DNA of 64,000 nucleotides from Mycobacterium sp. SMC-4 (GTDB lineage Bacteria; Actinomycetota; Actinomycetes; Mycobacteriales; Mycobacteriaceae). Positions 61,052 to 64,000 of the stretch are shown here, in pieces. Within the stretch, counting starts at the first letter, position 1, and every line of letters starts with the position of its first letter. The stretch covers positions 496,001-560,000 of the forward strand of contig NZ_CP079869.1 in the NCBI RefSeq assembly GCF_025263265.1, given 5' to 3'. The notes below the pieces were generated by a model. It was given only the letters and a program-made list of their open reading frames with translations, was not told the origin of the DNA and made no database searches. Made by a program: the position numbers and the translations under genes.

Positions 61052-61866
61052 GCCCGCGATTCTGCCCTACCCGGATGAGCACACGCTGAGCGGTTGTCCA
61101 TGACCGCCACGGTGGCGCGGGCCGCGCGGGCCGCTTCCAGGTCGACGTCGCCGACCAGTAGCTGCGGGTCGGGGCCCGCCGAGGTCACCACCTCGCCCAG
61201 CGCGGAGGCCACCAGGCTGCCGCCCACCCCGGTGGGGCCCAGCTTGGCCAACTCGTCTCCGGGATAGGCCTGCCCCACGGCGGCGACCACGCAGCTGGTG
61301 TCGATGGCCCGCGCGCGTGCCAGCAACGTCCACTGCTCGAGTTTGCCGGGACCGGTGCCCCAGGACGCGTGTGCGGTGATCACCTCGGCGCCACGTTCGG
61401 CGAGTTCGACATAGAGTTCGGGGAAGCGGATGTCGTAACACAGCGTCAGTCCGACACCTACGCCGTCGACGGTGACGACGACCGGCTCGGTGCCGGGGGC
61501 GACGGTCTTGGACTCGGTGAAGCCGAACGCGTCGTAGAGGTGGATCTTGTCGTAGCGCGCGTCGACGCCGGGTCCGGTGGCGATCAACGTGTTGGTCACC
61601 CGTGACCCGTCCTCGGCGGGACAGAACATGCCGGCCACCACGACCACGCCGGCACGCTGCGCGATGGCCCGCACCCCGGAAGCCCACTGCCCGTCGAACG
61701 GCTCGGCGACTGGAGCCAGCGGCACTCCGAACCGGCACATGGTCGCCTCGGGGAACAGCACCAGCGACGCGCCGGCGTGCACGGCCTGCCGGGTGTAGTC
61801 CTCGACCAGGGCCAGGTTGGCGGCCGGCTCGTCGCTGCTGCGGATCTGGGCCAGGGCGATGCGCAT
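61048..61866 (-). CDS. Carbon-nitrogen hydrolase (nitrilase superfamily)
   Basis: The 272-residue amidase-type enzyme has the Glu-Lys-Cys triad: LFPEATM (Glu), YDKIHLYD (Lys) and LTLCYDIRFPEL (Cys). It resembles omega-amidase/NIT-type branches and the M. tuberculosis Rv0480c; deaminated glutathione or a short omega-amide are plausible substrates, but unproven. It heads a two-gene operon with the DUF2993 gene. The ATG at 61866 begins the family match. Confidence 0.9.
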   Translation of the reverse strand: MRIALAQIRSSDEPAANLALVEDYTRQAVHAGASLVLFPEATMCRFGVPLAPVAEPFDGQWASGVRAIAQRAGVVVVAGMFCPAEDGSRVTNTLIATGPGVDARYDKIHLYDAFGFTESKTVAPGTEPVVVTVDGVGVGLTLCYDIRFPELYVELAERGAEVITAHASWGTGPGKLEQWTLLARARAIDTSCVVAAVGQAYPGDELAKLGPTGVGGSLVASALGEVVTSAGPDPQLLVGDVDLEAARAARATVAVMDNRSACAHPGRAESRA

Positions 61867-61902
61867 GCCCCCAGCGTAGTGACGGGTCCGGTTCCCGCGG
61901 TC

Positions 61903-62694
61903 TCAGCTGATGGGCGCCACGGCCGACCACGGCACCGTCAGCACCCCGTCACGTACGCTGCGCCGCGGGCTGCTCACCGGAAAACCGGCCGCGGCAAGGG
62001 CTTCGGTCATCGCACGCCAACGGGCGCGCGGCCCGAAGACGCCGTGGCCGGCCACGTTGGCCCAAGCCTGGTCGGCGGCGCGCAGCAACGTGTGGATCGG
62101 TTGACCGTCGACGTTGTGATGGATCAACACCTTGGGCAGCCGCTCGGCCAGGTCGGAGGGCCGCTCGATGGCGAACGGATCGCAGGCCAGCGTGAGACTG
62201 ACCGCAGCCTCGCCGTCCAGCAACACCCAGCAGCAGCGGCGGCCGAGCTCGTCACAGGTGCCGTCGACGATCAGGCCGCCCGGCGCCAGCCGGCGCTGCA
62301 TCTCAGCCCACGCCTGTGGTACCGCGTCGACGGGGTATTGCCGCAACACGTTGAAAGCGCGCACCAGCACCGGGCGATGGCCGGCCAATTCGAAACCTCC
62401 GAGCGCGAACTCGACCCCGGGCTCGGTCGCCGGACGGGCGGCCTGCACCCGGTCGGGGTCGATCTCCAGGCCGACCACCCGGACATCGGCGCGCACCTCG
62501 CGCAACCGGACGGCCAGCTCGAGCGTGGTGACAGGTTTGGCGCCGTAACCCAGGTCGATCACCAGCGGGTCCCGGCCGGCCTGCAACGCGGTGCGGACCC
62601 GGGAGGAGTGCACCATCCATCGATCGCTACGGCGTAACCGGTTGTGGCCGGTGGTGCCCCGGGTGATCGCACCGAGCGGGCGCGCTGGCGGCAT
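61903..62694 (-). CDS. Class I SAM-dependent methyltransferase-like protein
   Basis: The 263-residue protein has an N-terminal short basic part and a Rossmann-like methyltransferase core: motif I PLVIDLGYGAKPVTTLEL, acidic loop VGLEIDPDRV, then the FNVLRQYPVDAVPQAWAEM helix and LAPGGLIVDGTCDELGRR. The acceptor is unknown. It is not similar to the nitrilase; it starts 21 bp from the DUF2505 gene stop on the same strand, suggesting an operon. Confidence 0.82.
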   Translation of the reverse strand: MPPARPLGAITRGTTGHNRLRRSDRWMVHSSRVRTALQAGRDPLVIDLGYGAKPVTTLELAVRLREVRADVRVVGLEIDPDRVQAARPATEPGVEFALGGFELAGHRPVLVRAFNVLRQYPVDAVPQAWAEMQRRLAPGGLIVDGTCDELGRRCCWVLLDGEAAVSLTLACDPFAIERPSDLAERLPKVLIHHNVDGQPIHTLLRAADQAWANVAGHGVFGPRARWRAMTEALAAAGFPVSSPRRSVRDGVLTVPWSAVAPIS

Positions 62695-62715
62695 GGCCCG
62701 ATGGTAAGGCCGACG

Positions 62716-63228
62716 TCAGCCGTTCTCGGTGATCCACCCCGTGGTGAAACGTTGCTCGGCGATCAGCAGCTCGACCAGCTGGCTACCGATGAAATTCTCG
62801 ATCTTGCCGCCGACCAACGGCACCCGAACCTCGACGGTGGCCTTGAGGTCCATCCGTGCGCGACCGTCGGCGGGCCCCGGAATCAACGACGCGTTGCCGG
62901 TCAGGCTGGCCGGAGCGCCCGGAACGGAGCCGCTGACCACCGCGCTGGCCTGCCCGTCGACCACCGGTGTCCACACCTCTTCCCGCACGAAACTGAGGTC
63001 GCCGCGGTGGAACTGCGTCACCACCGCCGGGAGCCGGTCGGATCGCAGAATCTGGGTGGTACGGACGCGGATGGTTCCTGATGTCTCGATGGTCATCTCG
63101 TCGAGTCGAACGTGATCTGCGCCGGAATCCTCCAGGCGCACCAACCAGTACTGCTCGTCACTGAAGGCGCGGTGAACCTGTTCGACGGTGCCCTCGTATT
63201 CGGCGGCCAAGTCGAATGAACGCGGCAT
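62716..63228 (-). CDS. DUF2505 (SRPBCC-fold) protein (Rv0481c orthologue)
   Basis: The 170-residue protein fits DUF2505: FDLAAEYEGTVEQVHRAFSDEQYWLVRLEDSG, VVTQFHRGDLSFVREEVWTPVVDGQASAVV (read in parts), GPADGRARMDLKATVEVRVPLVGGKIENFIG and a C-terminal helix. Members are lipid-binding-like; no activity is known. The ATG at 63228 is 8 bases after a TAGCGT -10 on the minus strand; no Shine-Dalgarno. Divergent from murB. Confidence 0.87.
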   Translation of the reverse strand: MPRSFDLAAEYEGTVEQVHRAFSDEQYWLVRLEDSGADHVRLDEMTIETSGTIRVRTTQILRSDRLPAVVTQFHRGDLSFVREEVWTPVVDGQASAVVSGSVPGAPASLTGNASLIPGPADGRARMDLKATVEVRVPLVGGKIENFIGSQLVELLIAEQRFTTGWITENG

Positions 63229-63236
63229 AGCAAACC

Positions 63237-63246
63237 ACGCTACCGT
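63237..63246. promoter_or_regulatory. Symmetric bidirectional -10 (ACGCTACCGT) between DUF2505 gene and murB
   Basis: The 10-mer reads A-NNN-TA-NNN-T. The minus strand has TAGCGT (63242-63237), eight bases, ATG at 63228. The plus strand has TACCGT (63241-63246), eight bases, GTG at 63255. Both spacings are equal, giving a symmetric divergent promoter with leaderless mRNAs. Confidence 0.6.
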
Positions 63247-63254
63247 TAGCGGCC

Positions 63255-64000
63255 GTGGTCACTTCGACGCTAGGGGGCGTGGCGGTCGCCGAGCGGGTGC
63301 CGCTGGCGCCGCTGACCACATTGCGTGTGGGTCCGGTGGCAGCACGGGTCGCGACGTGCACCACCACCGATCAGGTGATCGACGCCGTACAGGCCGCCGG
63401 CCCCGACGCGCTGATCCTGGCCGGCGGCTCCAACGTGGTGCTCAGCGAGGACCTCGCCGATCTGACCGTGGTCCGCCTGGCCAATAGAGGCATCGCCGTC
63501 GACGGGGACCGAGTGCGCGCCGAGGCCGGCGCGGTGTGGGACGACGTCGTCGTGACCGCGCTGTCGCACCGACTGGGTGGACTGGAATGCCTGTCCGGCA
63601 TCCCGGGATCGGCGGGTGCGACGCCGGTGCAGAACGTCGGCGCCTACGGTGCCGAGGTCGCCGACACGCTGAGCCGGGTGCGGTTACTGGACCGACGCAC
63701 CGGTGCGGATCGCTGGGTCTGCCCGGAGGAGCTCGAATTCGGTTACCGCACAAGTATCTTGAAGAACTCGTCGACGATGGTGGTGTTGGAGGTGGAGTTC
63801 ACGCTCGACGCGTCGGGCCGCAGCGCCCCGGTGCGCTACCGAGAGCTGGCCGCGGCACTGCGTGTCGAGCCGGGGGAGCGCACCGACCCGGCGGCCGTGC
63901 GGTCGGCGGTGCTGGCCTTGCGCGCCGGCAAAGGCATGGTGCTCGACGAGGTCGACCACGACACCTGGAGCGTCGGGTCGTTCTTCACCAATCCGGTGGT
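63255..64000 (+). CDS. murB: UDP-N-acetylenolpyruvoylglucosamine reductase, truncated by the window end
   Basis: About 249 codons of the FAD enzyme that reduces UDP-GlcNAc-enolpyruvate to UDP-MurNAc in peptidoglycan synthesis. Seen: PLTTLRVGP (FAD domain), [38 protein letters not shown] (active site, read in parts), [11 protein letters not shown] and [10 protein letters not shown] at the end of the window; the catalytic Ser of GSFF is present, the C-terminal Glu lies beyond. GTG at 63255 is chosen for its place behind a -10. Confidence 0.95.
   Translation, partial: MVTSTLGGVAVAERVPLAPLTTLRVGPVAARVATCTTTDQVIDAVQAAGPDALILAGGSNVVLSEDLADLTVVRLANRGIAVDGDRVRAEAGAVWDDVVVTALSHRLGGLECLSGIPGSAGATPVQNVGAYGAEVADTLSRVRLLDRRTGADRWVCPEELEFGYRTSILKNSSTMVVLEVEFTLDASGRSAPVRYRELAAALRVEPGERTDPAAVRSAVLALRAGKGMVLDEVDHDTWSVGSFFTNPV

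Overview
The window is a high-GC actinobacterial chromosome segment, almost certainly from a fast-growing Mycobacterium (Mycolicibacterium). The evidence is gene content and order. From memory of the M. tuberculosis map, the genes follow Rv0435c-Rv0440 (AAA ATPase, pssA, psd, moeA2, SDR, groEL2) and then Rv0457c and Rv0460-Rv0482 (peptidase, lpd, ramB, icl, fadB2, TetR, hbhA, deoC, nitrilase, murB), with species-specific blocks inserted between. There are no tRNA, rRNA, CRISPR, IS or prophage genes. The window starts in a short spacer behind a GntR gene and ends inside murB. No gene-free stretch exceeds 300 bases; the longest are the icl (265 bp) and groEL (239 bp) upstream regions.

Layout. 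0.1-1.4 kb: GntR regulator and a DUF1707 membrane protein. 1.5-7.4 kb: a tightly overlapping minus-strand operon SDR-moeA-psd-pssA-AAA ATPase (molybdopterin and phosphatidylethanolamine synthesis). 7.5-11.7 kb: PH-domain membrane pair, HAD phosphatase, F420-type oxidoreductase, SRPBCC protein. 11.7-15 kb: helicase, cupin, second SDR. 15-16.9 kb: groEL2 with two tandem CIRCE operators and a strong terminator. 17-20.4 kb: a DUF559 endonuclease-like gene between two palindromes, a flavin-binding-fold protein, a frameshifted SDR, and an AI-2E-type permease. 20.5-29.3 kb: an unusual Mrp-type cation/proton antiporter operon with three large NuoL/M/N-like subunits, preceded by a D-aminoacylase-like gene. 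29.4-36.7 kb: accessory metabolism (VOC, DinB, ALDH, TetR-monooxygenase-crotonase, DedA). 37-40.4 kb: lipoprotein, prolyl oligopeptidase, small membrane proteins. 40.5-45.3 kb: a complete five-gene nickel/peptide-type ABC importer. 45.3-53.5 kb: central carbon genes (lpd, ramB, thioesterase, icl, fadB2) plus a diguanylate cyclase. 53.5-57.5 kb: a second DUF559 gene between its own palindromes, PPK2 kinase, TetR, DUF445. 57.6-64 kb: XRE regulator, hbhA and the downstream cluster to murB.

Working together. RamB sits next to icl, and RamB-like motifs lie in both the ramB and icl upstream regions, so the glyoxylate-shunt circuit looks intact. Many genes have a TANNNT -10 element 6-8 nt before the start codon, the arrangement of leaderless mycobacterial transcripts. 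In two divergent pairs the two -10 elements share one central TA.

The best candidate for an undescribed system is the pair of DUF559/AbiEi-like endonuclease genes at 17.0 and 53.6 kb. Each is bracketed by two copies of a palindrome of its own type, and the two types differ. This recalls a nuclease gene travelling with its cognate repeats, although a terminator or operator role for the palindromes is not excluded.
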